DNA of 64,000 nucleotides from a virus, in the IMG/VR virus record IMGVR_UViG_3300031521_000033, positions 30,210-94,209 of that record; one strand, 5' to 3'. Of this stretch, positions 7,412-16,438 are shown piece after piece; the first letter of the stretch is position 1, and the number at the start of each line of letters is the position of its first letter. Both the position numbers and the translations under genes were made by a program. Under the pieces are notes generated by a model. It made no database searches. It saw nothing but the letters and a program-made list of their open reading frames with translations, and was not told where the DNA came from.

Positions 7412-7607
7412 TGAAATTACCTACCATTTCTTCAATATTGCAACCAAGTACTTCTTCATCACAACACGGGCAGATATAAAAACAATCAATACCATTTTCC
7501 TCAATTGGGTAGTATTCTTCCACAAACCATCTACTTGTAGTATCGTTCCATTCTTCTCTTGTGCTTATAACACCACATTCTGGACATTTATACATTGTAA
7601 CTTCCAT
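7404..7607 (-). CDS. Zinc-ribbon protein (67 aa)
   Basis: Starts MEVTMYKCPECG and has a second knuckle ICPCCDEE, giving two Cys-x2-Cys pairs as in zinc ribbons. The GAGGAGG site before 7607 decides this start; the longer frame upstream runs through the neighbour's end and has no ribosome site. Unknown role, perhaps nucleic-acid binding. Confidence 0.75.
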   Translation of the reverse strand: MEVTMYKCPECGVISTREEWNDTTSRWFVEEYYPIEENGIDCFYICPCCDEEVLGCNIEEMVGNFNE

Positions 7608-7608
7608 T

Positions 7609-7866
7609 TTATTTTTCCTCCTCTTTCTTATTATATGAAAGTTGGTATGAACCGCCTGTAAAATAAAGTAATGCATTTCCTTTGTCATCTGTACATACAA
7701 AATTAGTCCCATACTCATCTGAGGTATCCCGTATTTCTGCTATAACTCCACCTATGTCACCATGTCCCATAATAACATTTTCGCCAACTTCCCAACTCAC
7801 AGAACCACCTTCATCTCCATTTAACACTAATATACTAGCAATTTCACCATACTGTATGTTTTTCAT
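7609..7866 (-). CDS. Hypothetical small beta-rich protein (85 aa)
   Basis: Glycine- and valine-rich strands resembling an SH3/KOW-like barrel (GENVIMGHGDIGGVIAEI region), ending in an acidic/basic tail. Unknown function. AAAGGAGATATAAAA precedes the ATG. Confidence 0.7.
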   Translation of the reverse strand: MKNIQYGEIASILVLNGDEGGSVSWEVGENVIMGHGDIGGVIAEIRDTSDEYGTNFVCTDDKGNALLYFTGGSYQLSYNKKEEEK

Positions 7867-7884
7867 TTTTATATCTCCTTTATA

Positions 7885-8688
7885 TTATACTTTGTACCCA
7901 TTTTTAACTATATCATAAAAATCATTATCTGTAAAGACTTTCATTCCCCATTTTTCTTTTACCCCACTTAATTCAACAAAATGTGTTCCCGGGATTAGTG
8001 GTCTGTAGCCGCTTGACTTGCCATAATCAGGGTAGATTTGATAACTTCCTGCAAATATATCATATACAGTTTTTACAATTGGTTTTTTATTCGTTCTGTT
8101 GTGATCAATTATAATTTTTGGAATTACTTTGTTTAAATGGAAATGTTCTCTAAATACTAAATCTGCATGAAGATATTCAAAATAGTTTTCTTGTTTGCTG
8201 CCTTTGTGAATAACCCCACCAACATAGCAGTTTTTATTTACATTGATATAAAATAAGCACATACTTCCCATATACAATTTGGGATTACCAAGAAGTGTTG
8301 CAATAATCATTTCGGTATTGATGAATGTTTCATCTTGTACCCGTTTTGGATGGTTACCTGAGCATATGCCAATTAATCTTCCGGCTTCATACAGAGGTTT
8401 CATATCCTCAACAATTGCATATAACTGCTTATCGCCAGATAACTTTTCCTCTAATACATTACCTTTGGAATTTCGCGTAATTGTGTTTGTTGAGTCCCCG
8501 CCTAGGATAACATATACATTTGGTACTGTTAATATAAATTCAACGGTTTTCTGCAAACTGGTACGATCATTTAATCCCGTATGTACATCACTAAGCACGA
8601 CTAGATATGCTTTATCAGCCTCAACTCTATGCCGGATAATATGACCCATTAATTCCTTTTCAAGTAATTTCTCTTTTTCAATAAGCAT
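7885..8688 (-). CDS. Metallophosphoesterase
   Basis: A 267-residue calcineurin-like phosphoesterase. The metal motifs appear in order: SDVHTG (D34, H36), GGDST (D65), SGNHPK (N112, H113), then IHKG and EHFHL in the second half. It may act on nucleic acid ends or nucleotides; it lies beside the RecU-like nuclease and could work with it, as SbcD-type enzymes do, but no SbcC partner is in view. Its start abuts the nuclease stop. Confidence 0.85.
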   Translation of the reverse strand: MLIEKEKLLEKELMGHIIRHRVEADKAYLVVLSDVHTGLNDRTSLQKTVEFILTVPNVYVILGGDSTNTITRNSKGNVLEEKLSGDKQLYAIVEDMKPLYEAGRLIGICSGNHPKRVQDETFINTEMIIATLLGNPKLYMGSMCLFYINVNKNCYVGGVIHKGSKQENYFEYLHADLVFREHFHLNKVIPKIIIDHNRTNKKPIVKTVYDIFAGSYQIYPDYGKSSGYRPLIPGTHFVELSGVKEKWGMKVFTDNDFYDIVKNGYKV

Positions 8689-9144
8689 TTATACACCCCT
8701 TAACAATTCCGTAAAATCATAATCATAATATATCCGTTTCTTTTTTCCTTTAATTACCAATCCAAATTTTATTGCATCCTGTGATGATAATGATTTTTTA
8801 CCCGAGTCTCTTAATTTAACCAATTCCTGTATTGTTATGAATGCTGTAATGTCTTTTTCAACAAACCATACCATTACACCTGCCACAATTCCATTTACTT
8901 TAGATGCTATTTCCAAACCTTCCCATTGATTTTCTCTAATCCCTGATGTAAAATTTAATGTGTTACTATGTATTGTTTTTAATTCTAATAGAAACATATG
9001 TGGATGATTATATACTACAAAATCTGCTGGCGAGTTAATACCCTTGAAACCTGCTGTCTGATCATAGATACGAAAAACCCATGTATGCTTATACTTAGAT
9101 AGTTGCTCTTTTACATTATCCTCAAAATTCTTTGCAAGACTCAT
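8689..9144 (-). CDS. recU: RecU-like Holliday junction resolvase / PD-(D/E)XK nuclease
   Basis: 151 residues with the RecU pattern: E8, SPADF (D41), LLELK (E54, K56), then an aromatic/polar stretch and IRENQWEGL. These form the metal site of the resolvase family. It would resolve Holliday junctions or trim branched replication DNA before packaging. Short relative to cellular RecU, as usual in phages. Followed immediately by the metallophosphoesterase. Confidence 0.75.
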   Translation of the reverse strand: MSLAKNFEDNVKEQLSKYKHTWVFRIYDQTAGFKGINSPADFVVYNHPHMFLLELKTIHSNTLNFTSGIRENQWEGLEIASKVNGIVAGVMVWFVEKDITAFITIQELVKLRDSGKKSLSSQDAIKFGLVIKGKKKRIYYDYDFTELLRGV

Positions 9145-9147
9145 AAG

Positions 9148-9348
9148 CTATTCACATCCTCCCGTTGCTTTATTATCAACTGTCCAATAAGCACCATTCA
9201 TAATAATCAATTCCACAACACAAAACGTATTTTTACGCATGAAATGTCCTAACTGTTTCAATGCATTTGCTTTTGTTTTATACACCTTTATTTGGGTATC
9301 TTTCGATCCATAATATGACCGATCAATCATATTGTAAATTGCATACAT
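9148..9348 (-). CDS. Small protein, tandem paralog of 9353-9541 (66 aa)
   Basis: Starts MYAIYN and shares with its upstream neighbour the pattern MYAIY, a short loop, KDxxIKVxKT and a helix. The two genes lie side by side, so they look like a tandem duplication. Function unknown. Confidence 0.7.
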   Translation of the reverse strand: MYAIYNMIDRSYYGSKDTQIKVYKTKANALKQLGHFMRKNTFCVVELIIMNGAYWTVDNKATGGCE

Positions 9349-9352
9349 TTTA

Positions 9353-9541
9353 TCAACCCCTTAATTCATTCGTACCAATTGTTTCATCTAATACAATTTT
9401 AATCTTAACAACTTTAGCTTCATCAGGTCTATAATATCTATCTATTCTTGCCTGTGCCCATTTATAGGTTTTGAATACTTTAATTTCACTGTCTTTTCCC
9501 GCTAGATAAAAACCCATATTTGAAAAATATATTGCATACAT
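9353..9541 (-). CDS. Small protein, tandem paralog of 9148-9348 (62 aa)
   Basis: MYAIYF start and KDSEIKVFKT block match the following gene. Likely a small alpha/beta fold. AGGAGG lies before the ATG. No known family. Confidence 0.7.
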   Translation of the reverse strand: MYAIYFSNMGFYLAGKDSEIKVFKTYKWAQARIDRYYRPDEAKVVKIKIVLDETIGTNELRG

Positions 9542-9552
9542 ATTTATTCCTC

Positions 9553-10431
9553 CTATTTTGTTAATCTGATATCAAAATTATCTAATTTACCCTTTGATTT
9601 TAATATTTCCATTATTGTATTATAGCATACTTCTGGTGAATTTGCTTCATGTGAAATATGTGCTAAAAATATGATTCGTTTTTTAGTGTTGTCTAGTTCT
9701 GTTAATATATTTCCAGCTACCTTATTGCATAAATGCCCGGTATTGCTAACAATTCTATCTTTCAACTCTTGTGCATATGAACATTCATCTAACACCACTG
9801 GATCATAATTTGATTCTAATACAATTACTTCCGACATATTTAACGACTCTTGAATTTCTTTTGTAATAAATCCTAAATCTGTAAATACGGACACTGAAAC
9901 ATAATGTGAGCCACTTTCAATAAAATACCCACACGGACTTTCAGCATCGTGGGATGTTGATACCCCATAAAATGTAAGATCTCCTGCAAATCCTACACAT
10001 ATCTGTTTTGAACTATCCTTCATTGATTTTAATTGGCCATATAATGATTCATCAATTTTTTCCTTTACTGCTTCTATTGTTCCCTCTTTTGACCATACGG
10101 GCATTTTATATTTTTTCATTAACACAGGTAATGCTCTAATATGATCAATGTGTTCATGTGTAATTAAAATAGCTTCAATATCTTCAATGTTTACACCGAG
10201 TTCAGCTAATTTCTTTTTAACCTGAATTGTTGTAATCCCAACATCAACAAGGATCTTTGTACCTTCTATTTCGATATATGTGCAATTACCCTTGCTGCCA
10301 CTTGCAAGTACTGCCACCCTTCCCCATTCTGCCTCATACAACTGACTATACGGTGGAACTTCATAATTTAATTTTGGTTTAATTTTTGCTAATCTTTGCT
10401 TTTCACAAATTAACTGTAATAATTTTCTCAT
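9553..10431 (-). CDS. Metallo-beta-lactamase-fold hydrolase, YycJ-like
   Basis: A 292-residue MBL-fold enzyme. VLASGSKGNCTYIE (41-54) is the hallmark of the YycJ/WalJ group, and THEHIDH (91-97) holds the HxHxDH metal ligands. Later histidines (DAESPCGYF region and LAHIS) complete two metal sites. Members are thought to act as nucleases or phosphodiesterases; the substrate is not known here. Its position between the clamp and resolvase genes favours a role in DNA metabolism. It overlaps the clamp stop by four bases. Confidence 0.85.
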   Translation of the reverse strand: MRKLLQLICEKQRLAKIKPKLNYEVPPYSQLYEAEWGRVAVLASGSKGNCTYIEIEGTKILVDVGITTIQVKKKLAELGVNIEDIEAILITHEHIDHIRALPVLMKKYKMPVWSKEGTIEAVKEKIDESLYGQLKSMKDSSKQICVGFAGDLTFYGVSTSHDAESPCGYFIESGSHYVSVSVFTDLGFITKEIQESLNMSEVIVLESNYDPVVLDECSYAQELKDRIVSNTGHLCNKVAGNILTELDNTKKRIIFLAHISHEANSPEVCYNTIMEILKSKGKLDNFDIRLTK

Positions 10432-11498
10432 GCTGAATATTCTCCTGTGATAATTTTTACCTCATCATTGCAAAACACAATACTTCCTTTAAGTCCATAT
10501 TCTACAATAACAGTATCAGAAACAATAGTAGAAAGAATTTGCTTAAGCTTATCAATAATGCCGACAAACTTAAAATCGACAGGGTTATTAGACTCAATAT
10601 AATTAATTTTTTCCTCACTCTTACCTTTACCATCTTCTATAACAACTCCACTACAATTAAATTTTAATGTTGCTGTGTTAATATCAAACTTTGACTTAAG
10701 GATCTGCATTCTTCTGATTGCCCCTGACAACTCACTCCTGCTTACTTTGCACATTGATGGGTAACTTATATCCAATACTGGTTTTACATCGTCAAATGGG
10801 AAGTCAGGTGCATACCCTTTGATATATACCATAAATGTATCTGTTGAATATAACAGACTATGGTCTTTTCCATATGCTAATGTGATATCATCCTCTTTAA
10901 ATCCTGTAACCAATCTAACTGTATCAGGTGTTAATGATAATTTGTTATCACATAAATGACTATAGCTAAGTGCAATATTACCACCATCACCTGTTACAAC
11001 AGATCCATACCCTTGATAGTATGAATGTAATTTTCCTTCCCCAATTTGAGGACTTCCGACTGCAATTCCATTATACTTTAACGTCTTATCATACTCAACT
11101 CTTTTAACAACTTCCTTTGATAAAAATCCTTCTTCATACTTAAACATAGGGTATTTAATTGGCTTGCCTGTTTCATCCGGTGGTAATTCAATATTATATT
11201 TACCATTTGCCTTAACTGTTAGTACTAAATTTTCCGCTGTCAGCGTTACTTCATCTGTTGTAACTGTATTGATTAGTTTTTGAATTGTTTCAGTCTGTAC
11301 AACACATTCCAGGCCGTCTTCAATTAATTCTTCCGTCTTTGAAATTACATAATTTGCACCGTCTGATCCCATAATTGATAACTTACCATTGCTTGCCTCC
11401 ATTGCAATTAAAGCTGTTAATGGGTAAAGTTTATCCTGCTTGATTGATTTTGCCACTTGGTTTAACATGTTTCTTAAAATAGATGTCTTAATTTTCAT
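10428..11498 (-). CDS. dnaN: DNA polymerase sliding clamp (beta, DnaN-like)
   Basis: A 356-residue protein with three-domain beta clamp architecture: N-terminal MKIKTSILRNMLNQV, a mid domain containing SDGANYVISK, and a terminal TGEYSA-type end. It would ring DNA and tether the phage polymerase. Start at 11498 is set by AAAGGAGATAATAAAA; the in-frame ATG at 11528 lies inside the upstream gene. Fits with a clamp loader at the left edge of the window. Confidence 0.85.
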   Translation of the reverse strand: MKIKTSILRNMLNQVAKSIKQDKLYPLTALIAMEASNGKLSIMGSDGANYVISKTEELIEDGLECVVQTETIQKLINTVTTDEVTLTAENLVLTVKANGKYNIELPPDETGKPIKYPMFKYEEGFLSKEVVKRVEYDKTLKYNGIAVGSPQIGEGKLHSYYQGYGSVVTGDGGNIALSYSHLCDNKLSLTPDTVRLVTGFKEDDITLAYGKDHSLLYSTDTFMVYIKGYAPDFPFDDVKPVLDISYPSMCKVSRSELSGAIRRMQILKSKFDINTATLKFNCSGVVIEDGKGKSEEKINYIESNNPVDFKFVGIIDKLKQILSTIVSDTVIVEYGLKGSIVFCNDEVKIITGEYSA

Positions 11499-11757
11499 TT
11501 TTATTATCTCCTTTATCATATAATACACAATCTTTTGCTAAAAACTCATACGCATCTTTGAATCCATGCAATTGCGCATGTTGATGTAATACCACATCGA
11601 TGTGTTCCCCACATAATTTACAAATACAATTTTTTGGTAAAAATCTATCATCAAAAGTATACTCAGACTTATCACTATTGTTCGTTTTAATACCCATAAG
11701 ACATTTCTCCCACTCCATTTCTTTTGCCAACTTGGCAGACTCTATTCCTCCACGCAT
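11488..11757 (-). CDS. Small zinc-finger protein (89 aa)
   Basis: The middle has CKLCGEHIDVVLHQHAQLHG, a C2H2-like arrangement (Cys-x2-Cys followed by a His-x3-His helix), suggesting DNA or protein binding. It lies between polymerase and clamp genes and overlaps the clamp start by 11 bases. Confidence 0.7.
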   Translation of the reverse strand: MRGGIESAKLAKEMEWEKCLMGIKTNNSDKSEYTFDDRFLPKNCICKLCGEHIDVVLHQHAQLHGFKDAYEFLAKDCVLYDKGDNKNEN

Positions 11758-11761
11758 AATT

Positions 11762-14700
11762 TTAATCCTCTTTTTTCAACTCTATTAATTTTCCACCTTC
11801 ATCAAAAGTGTATTCTTGACCATACCATACGAAGCTATATACTGCATCACAGATCAATTGAGCTTTTAAATCATTACCAGCACTTACCATGCATTCCTCT
11901 AATATCTTACCAACTTCTTGTGCATGCTCAACTGGGCATTCCATAATAATTTCATCATAAATCTGTAATAACATATGTGCATCTAATTCTTTTAACCGCC
12001 GATCTCCAGCTATTGTCCTATTGTATACTGCAATCATAGCCTTTTTTGTTAAATCTGCTGCTGTACCCTGAATCGGCGAGTTGAAACTTTGACGTGTTGC
12101 CTGTGCAATAAACCCACCATTTTGTCTAATATTAACATGCTTTGTTCTTGCTTGCCTAATAATTTCATCTTTTTCTTTGTATGATCTTGTTTGGCTTAAT
12201 GCTGTTAAATATGATGCTTTAATCTCATCTGATACATTTTCACCAAATTCAAAATCAGGTAATTGAATATCAGGAAGTCTACGTTTTCTTCCAAAAAATG
12301 TTTCTACATATCCGTTTAGTTTTGCACTAATTACAACATTTTCTAAATATCTTGAAAGTTCAGGATAAGCTCTTAAAACTGCATCTTGTATTTCTTGTGC
12401 CTTTTTATTATCAACATGTAATTCTTCTGCAATTGCCGGTATTCCTTTTCCATAGATGATGCCAAGGCAAACTTTTTTGGCTTTGTTTCTTCTGTCCTTG
12501 CCTTCTTTATATGTTGTCCCATCTGCATTCTTTTCAACACATTCTTCATACTTAAATCCAAATGCAATACTTGCTACTGCTGAATAAATGTCCTTCTTAT
12601 CTGCAAATGCCTTTAACATTTTATGATCATCTGCAATTGATGCAACTGCCATCATTTCCTGTTGCGAAAAATCACACCCTACAAATATCATTCCATCTGT
12701 TGCTTTAAACATTGTTCTAATTTCTTCATTGTGACTTGGAATATTACTCAGATTTGGTTTTTTACATGTAAACCTTCCTGTATTATGACATATAACAGAA
12801 TTAGCTATAAAGCTGTGCGTATTTGGCACATGAAAATCATATACATCATTTGTTCCAGTCTCAATTTTTGTAACTGGTAAATAAATATAGTTACAATACT
12901 GTAATGGTTTATCCATTTTATTAGTTGACATTGCACATGCCTTTTTTGTTTCAATCACCCCTACTTCCGTTATAAATGTATTGTAGCTAAACCTTGATAT
13001 TGTTATTCTATTATATTTATATTCGTGATATTTACTGTCAGTTCTGTTTATAGCAGATAGTATACCATAATTTAGTAAAGACCCCTGTATAAATTTAGCC
13101 GTTACATCATCTGTTATACTTAATTTTAATCTGTTCCCACATAAAGAGCTATCAAGTGTACACCCCTTAATAAATGCCTTTATAACACTCCATGGGGACA
13201 TTCTAATTTCTTTACATACTTTTTTATTCCTTGCCCCATGTTTAATATAATCATCAAACCATGAAATACCTTTGCTAGATACATATGTTTCCATTGTTGT
13301 ATTTGCCTTTATAGTTTTACCATTTATACCGAATACACTGTTAAATAAGTATTTAACCCTGTTAATTACATCAGGATCATCATTTGATATTCTTATAGTA
13401 TATGATCCATTTGATGTTCTTATACTACCATCTGCATTGTACACACCAAGTAATTCTGCTAATTCTTCTGTCATCACACCTGGTTTACTTTTTGGTATTA
13501 CTTTACTTCGTGTGGTGGGAATATATGATGATTTTGAAAGGTTTACATAGTTAGCTGGGAACTTTTTAAACCCAAATGGTATTTCAACCAAATCACCAAT
13601 TGTTAGATCCTTTAGTAGTCTGAACTTTCCGGTTGTATACAACTTCTTGTCATAATTTATTCCTCGGTTAGTATGTCTATTAGCTAGTGTATACCCCGAC
13701 ACTCTAATAGGATGATGGGGCGTTCCCTCAATTGTAATTCCCATTCTTGTAGTTATTTTAATCGTATCTATACTACTAAATTTTATAACCTTTGATGCTA
13801 CTTCATACTCACAATCCTTATTCACAATTATAGTGTCCGTTGATTTAAAGGTATTATCCTCCACATTGCCAACTATATCCGATATTTCCTCATACCCCTT
13901 AGAGGTAATTACTAGACTTTCCCCCGTAATGCAGTCAGCACCTACCGTATTGTAATTACCATGTATTCGTCCGTCACCTGCTTTAGCATTTTCAATTAGT
14001 GGATCTATATATGTTCCAATTAATTTGCTAATTCCTCTAATATTTAAAATAGCCTTTGCAATTGGTATTTCTGGTATTGTTTCTAATACTTCCACACCCG
14101 TTGGTCTTGTCATTTTCTTTGTCTTTTTATCCCGGACTGGCTTTAATACTTTAAGAACATCATAAAACATTGTAGCCAATTGCTGTGGGCTTGCTGGATT
14201 TGGTGGATATTCAATATTGTTGTGCTTTGTCTGGCATTGATACATTTTAATTTCTGGTTCTAATTCCGCGCAGCATCTTAAATATTCTTCATGGTATTTC
14301 TTACCAATATTATCATATTTAATCTTTAATTCATATGCCCTTGCTAAGTCTAATTCTATCCCTCTGTCCATCATTTCTGCTGTTGGTGTTAATACTGGTA
14401 TTTCAATATTATAGAATATATCACAAACCCTGTCCAGCTTTTGTTTAATACATTCTGGTGTTCCCTTTGTAAGATATGGAAGTTGAAATCCAAATAATTC
14501 AAATGTCATTTCAGCATCATGTGCCGCGTATGGATAGCCTGTTTCAATTGGTAACATTGGAAATGGGATACCATCAAATAATTCGCCAAACTTGAATATG
14601 TCTGCTTTACCATTTAATATATATTTGTTATGTAAAAATTTTAACCCATGTTCATCTTCATTTTCATTTAACAATCTCGATGCAATATATGTATCCCAAT

Positions 14701-15229
14701 AACATGGTAAAATAACTCCTACTTGATGTTTAATTACTCTTCTATCAAACATGTAATTATGCCAAATAATTTTAATATTTAAATCAACAATCATTTGCAT
14801 AGCCTTTTTTATATCTTTAATAGATATTTGATTATCTACTTTTGCTCCTGTAATATATGATACATGATTTATTGGAATATAGCAAGCAACTTGTGAAGGT
14901 GAATATAAACTTATTCCTGCAATAACATCTTTGAATACATCTAATCCGCTTGTTTCTGTATCCATTGCGATTATTTCATCTTTTGTCGCTCTATCTATAT
15001 ATTCAAATAATTCATTTGCATCTCTAATTACATAATACTTTGCTTTATACTCCGCAAGACTGCTTTCTACCATAGCTTTAATTCCGGCTATCTTATCAAT
15101 TAGTGAATTTCCACCCTTTAGTCTTACCTTTGCACCCATACTCTCAATATCTGACGTCTTGCTTAATAGTAAAGAATCCCTACTCGAACTATTGGCTCTT
15201 GTAGGGATCTTAACACTAAATAGACTCAA
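11762..15229 (-). CDS. polA: DNA polymerase I (family A) with intein
   Basis: 1155 residues, of which 433-816 are an intein; the spliced polymerase would be 771 residues. The proofreading domain is intact: AMDTET (D90, E92), HNYMFD (D162) and YAAHDAE (D238). The polymerase has TGRFTCKKPNLSNIP, motif A GCDFSQ (D853), motif B R914...K918...LGIIYG and motif C IYDE (D1092), where the usual HDE reads YDE. The nucleotide-selecting position equal to E. coli Phe762 is Leu922. No 5'-3' nuclease domain. It follows the SSB gene by three bases. It is the replicative polymerase, working with the phage clamp, loader, helicase and primase. Confidence 0.95.
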   Translation of the reverse strand: MSLFSVKIPTRANSSSRDSLLLSKTSDIESMGAKVRLKGGNSLIDKIAGIKAMVESSLAEYKAKYYVIRDANELFEYIDRATKDEIIAMDTETSGLDVFKDVIAGISLYSPSQVACYIPINHVSYITGAKVDNQISIKDIKKAMQMIVDLNIKIIWHNYMFDRRVIKHQVGVILPCYWDTYIASRLLNENEDEHGLKFLHNKYILNGKADIFKFGELFDGIPFPMLPIETGYPYAAHDAEMTFELFGFQLPYLTKGTPECIKQKLDRVCDIFYNIEIPVLTPTAEMMDRGIELDLARAYELKIKYDNIGKKYHEEYLRCCAELEPEIKMYQCQTKHNNIEYPPNPASPQQLATMFYDVLKVLKPVRDKKTKKMTRPTGVEVLETIPEIPIAKAILNIRGISKLIGTYIDPLIENAKAGDGRIHGNYNTVGADCITGESLVITSKGYEEISDIVGNVEDNTFKSTDTIIVNKDCEYEVASKVIKFSSIDTIKITTRMGITIEGTPHHPIRVSGYTLANRHTNRGINYDKKLYTTGKFRLLKDLTIGDLVEIPFGFKKFPANYVNLSKSSYIPTTRSKVIPKSKPGVMTEELAELLGVYNADGSIRTSNGSYTIRISNDDPDVINRVKYLFNSVFGINGKTIKANTTMETYVSSKGISWFDDYIKHGARNKKVCKEIRMSPWSVIKAFIKGCTLDSSLCGNRLKLSITDDVTAKFIQGSLLNYGILSAINRTDSKYHEYKYNRITISRFSYNTFITEVGVIETKKACAMSTNKMDKPLQYCNYIYLPVTKIETGTNDVYDFHVPNTHSFIANSVICHNTGRFTCKKPNLSNIPSHNEEIRTMFKATDGMIFVGCDFSQQEMMAVASIADDHKMLKAFADKKDIYSAVASIAFGFKYEECVEKNADGTTYKEGKDRRNKAKKVCLGIIYGKGIPAIAEELHVDNKKAQEIQDAVLRAYPELSRYLENVVISAKLNGYVETFFGRKRRLPDIQLPDFEFGENVSDEIKASYLTALSQTRSYKEKDEIIRQARTKHVNIRQNGGFIAQATRQSFNSPIQGTAADLTKKAMIAVYNRTIAGDRRLKELDAHMLLQIYDEIIMECPVEHAQEVGKILEECMVSAGNDLKAQLICDAVYSFVWYGQEYTFDEGGKLIELKKED
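12782..13933 (-). mobile_element. LAGLIDADG intein in DNA polymerase
   Basis: 384 residues within the polymerase. Starts Cys433 (CITGESLVIT), has block B-like GTPHHPIRV, an endonuclease core with two LAGLIDADG-type helices (LLGVYNADG near 593-601 and FIKGCTLDS near 686-694), and ends VICHN at 814-816 next to Thr817. Removal restores GADTGRFTCKKPNL, the normal polymerase motif. It should splice itself out and may home into intein-free alleles. Confidence 0.92.
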
Positions 15230-15232
15230 ACT

Positions 15233-16093
15233 TTAAAAGTCTACCTTTGGAGTTGGTCTGTGTCTTGGTTGTACTTTTGTTTGTACAGGCGGTTGTTCAG
15301 GTGCTTTAGATGGAGGTTCAACTGCCGTTGCTGGTGGTGTTGCTGCAATTGGTTGTTTGGTCGGTTCTGATTTAACTTCTGTACTCGGTGCTACTGTTGC
15401 AGACGGAATTGAATTAAATGGCAAAAATCCCTGCTCGATATAACAATTCATTTGGTCTGCACTTGCATCCATCAATGTTGTTCCTAAAATTTCAGGTACT
15501 TCATATTGTACTAAAAGTGCTTCAATATCTTCTTTTGTTACCGGTGGGTAAGGTGTTCCATTTTCATCTGAATCACATGCATATAATTTGTATGTAGTCT
15601 GCAAATCAGATCCAATACGTTCAATTTCAATTACTTTACCATATAAAGGTAAATTACGTTTTGCATATGGACTTAATTCATCTTTTACCCAACCCATACC
15701 GCGTTCAAAATACTCATACTGATTGGTATTAATATTAACTAATTTTAAGAATACCTTTGCGTGTCTATGTCGACTATCCGATTTTCCATCTTCGCCTTTA
15801 AGGTGATTATATTCTTTACAAAATGGGCAATCATCGACGTGTCTGCCGTCCTCATTTAGACAATTTACTTCTTTCCAATATTTAACACCTTTTTTGTTCT
15901 CACATGGCACTTTATGAATGAAATATGCATCAACATCATCCACTGTAGCAGATAATAATCTAACTCGTGCGGTTTCATTTGATTTTTTTAGTGAAAAATA
16001 TGGATAAAACTTAACTGGTGTACGTTCTGCACCGTCGTTTGCTTCTCTTGCTTCTTGATATGCCTGATATTGTCCAATATTAATTCTAGCCAT
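15233..16093 (-). CDS. Single-stranded DNA-binding protein, gp32-like
   Basis: 286 residues. The core matches phage gp32-like SSBs: KFYPYFSLKK, then a Cys pair C-x-n-DCPFCKEY that would hold zinc, and a GWVKDEL...LPLYGKVIEIE strand pair. The last 60 residues are a Pro/Thr/Lys linker ending in KVDF, a disordered tail used elsewhere for protein contacts. It sits directly before polA. It would coat ssDNA and organise the replisome. The tail is basic/proline-rich rather than strongly acidic. Confidence 0.75.
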   Translation of the reverse strand: MARINIGQYQAYQEAREANDGAERTPVKFYPYFSLKKSNETARVRLLSATVDDVDAYFIHKVPCENKKGVKYWKEVNCLNEDGRHVDDCPFCKEYNHLKGEDGKSDSRHRHAKVFLKLVNINTNQYEYFERGMGWVKDELSPYAKRNLPLYGKVIEIERIGSDLQTTYKLYACDSDENGTPYPPVTKEDIEALLVQYEVPEILGTTLMDASADQMNCYIEQGFLPFNSIPSATVAPSTEVKSEPTKQPIAATPPATAVEPPSKAPEQPPVQTKVQPRHRPTPKVDF

Positions 16094-16095
16094 TA

Positions 16096-16212
16096 TTATT
16101 TATCCCCTTTTCTGTGCGCTGGTGCTTTCAGCCGTTTCATTCTGTTTTCTTTTGCCATTTTTGCGAATACCTGTTTGATCATTACGTATGGTTTATTTAC
16201 CATTGTTTTCAT
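16096..16212 (-). CDS. Small basic protein (38 aa)
   Basis: Starts MKTMVNKPYV and is very rich in Lys and Arg. AAGG lies nine bases before the ATG; in-frame ATG codons at 16218 and 16221 are alternatives. It ends two bases before the SSB start. Possibly nucleic-acid binding; low support. Confidence 0.45.
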   Translation of the reverse strand: MKTMVNKPYVMIKQVFAKMAKENRMKRLKAPAHRKGDK

Positions 16213-16285
16213 TTTCATCATCCTTTTTCTTTTTATCATATGAGTTAATTAATGATTTCTTAATGTAGTTAATGCAATTGCTCAT
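16193..16285 (-). CDS. Possible micro-protein (30 aa)
   Basis: Frame MSNCINYIKK... ending in a Lys/Asp/Asn tail. No strong ribosome site is visible, and it overlaps the next small gene in another frame. Weak candidate. Confidence 0.3.
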   Translation of the reverse strand: MSNCINYIKKSLINSYDKKKKDDENENNGK

Positions 16286-16291
16286 CGCATC

Positions 16292-16435
16292 TTAATATCC
16301 GGCCCTATATGCTTTGCGATTTTTAAGATTTGGCTGATTAAAAATTTTAATCTGATGTTCTTCTAAGTCCTTAATCTGCGATTCTGCAACTAGATTTAAT
16401 GTCTTTTGTAGCTCTAATGCTTCTGCTTCTTTCAT
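16292..16435 (-). CDS. Small helical protein (47 aa)
   Basis: MKEAEALELQ start, amphipathic helix to about residue 30, then a short basic tail ending RAGY. GAGG lies 11 bases upstream, at the end of the preceding gene. No family recognised. Confidence 0.5.
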   Translation of the reverse strand: MKEAEALELQKTLNLVAESQIKDLEEHQIKIFNQPNLKNRKAYRAGY

Positions 16436-16438
16436 ATG

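Noticed and set aside
12373-12567. Minus-strand 64-codon ORF inside polA
   Set aside because: It is a second reading frame of the polymerase gene without its own ribosome site.
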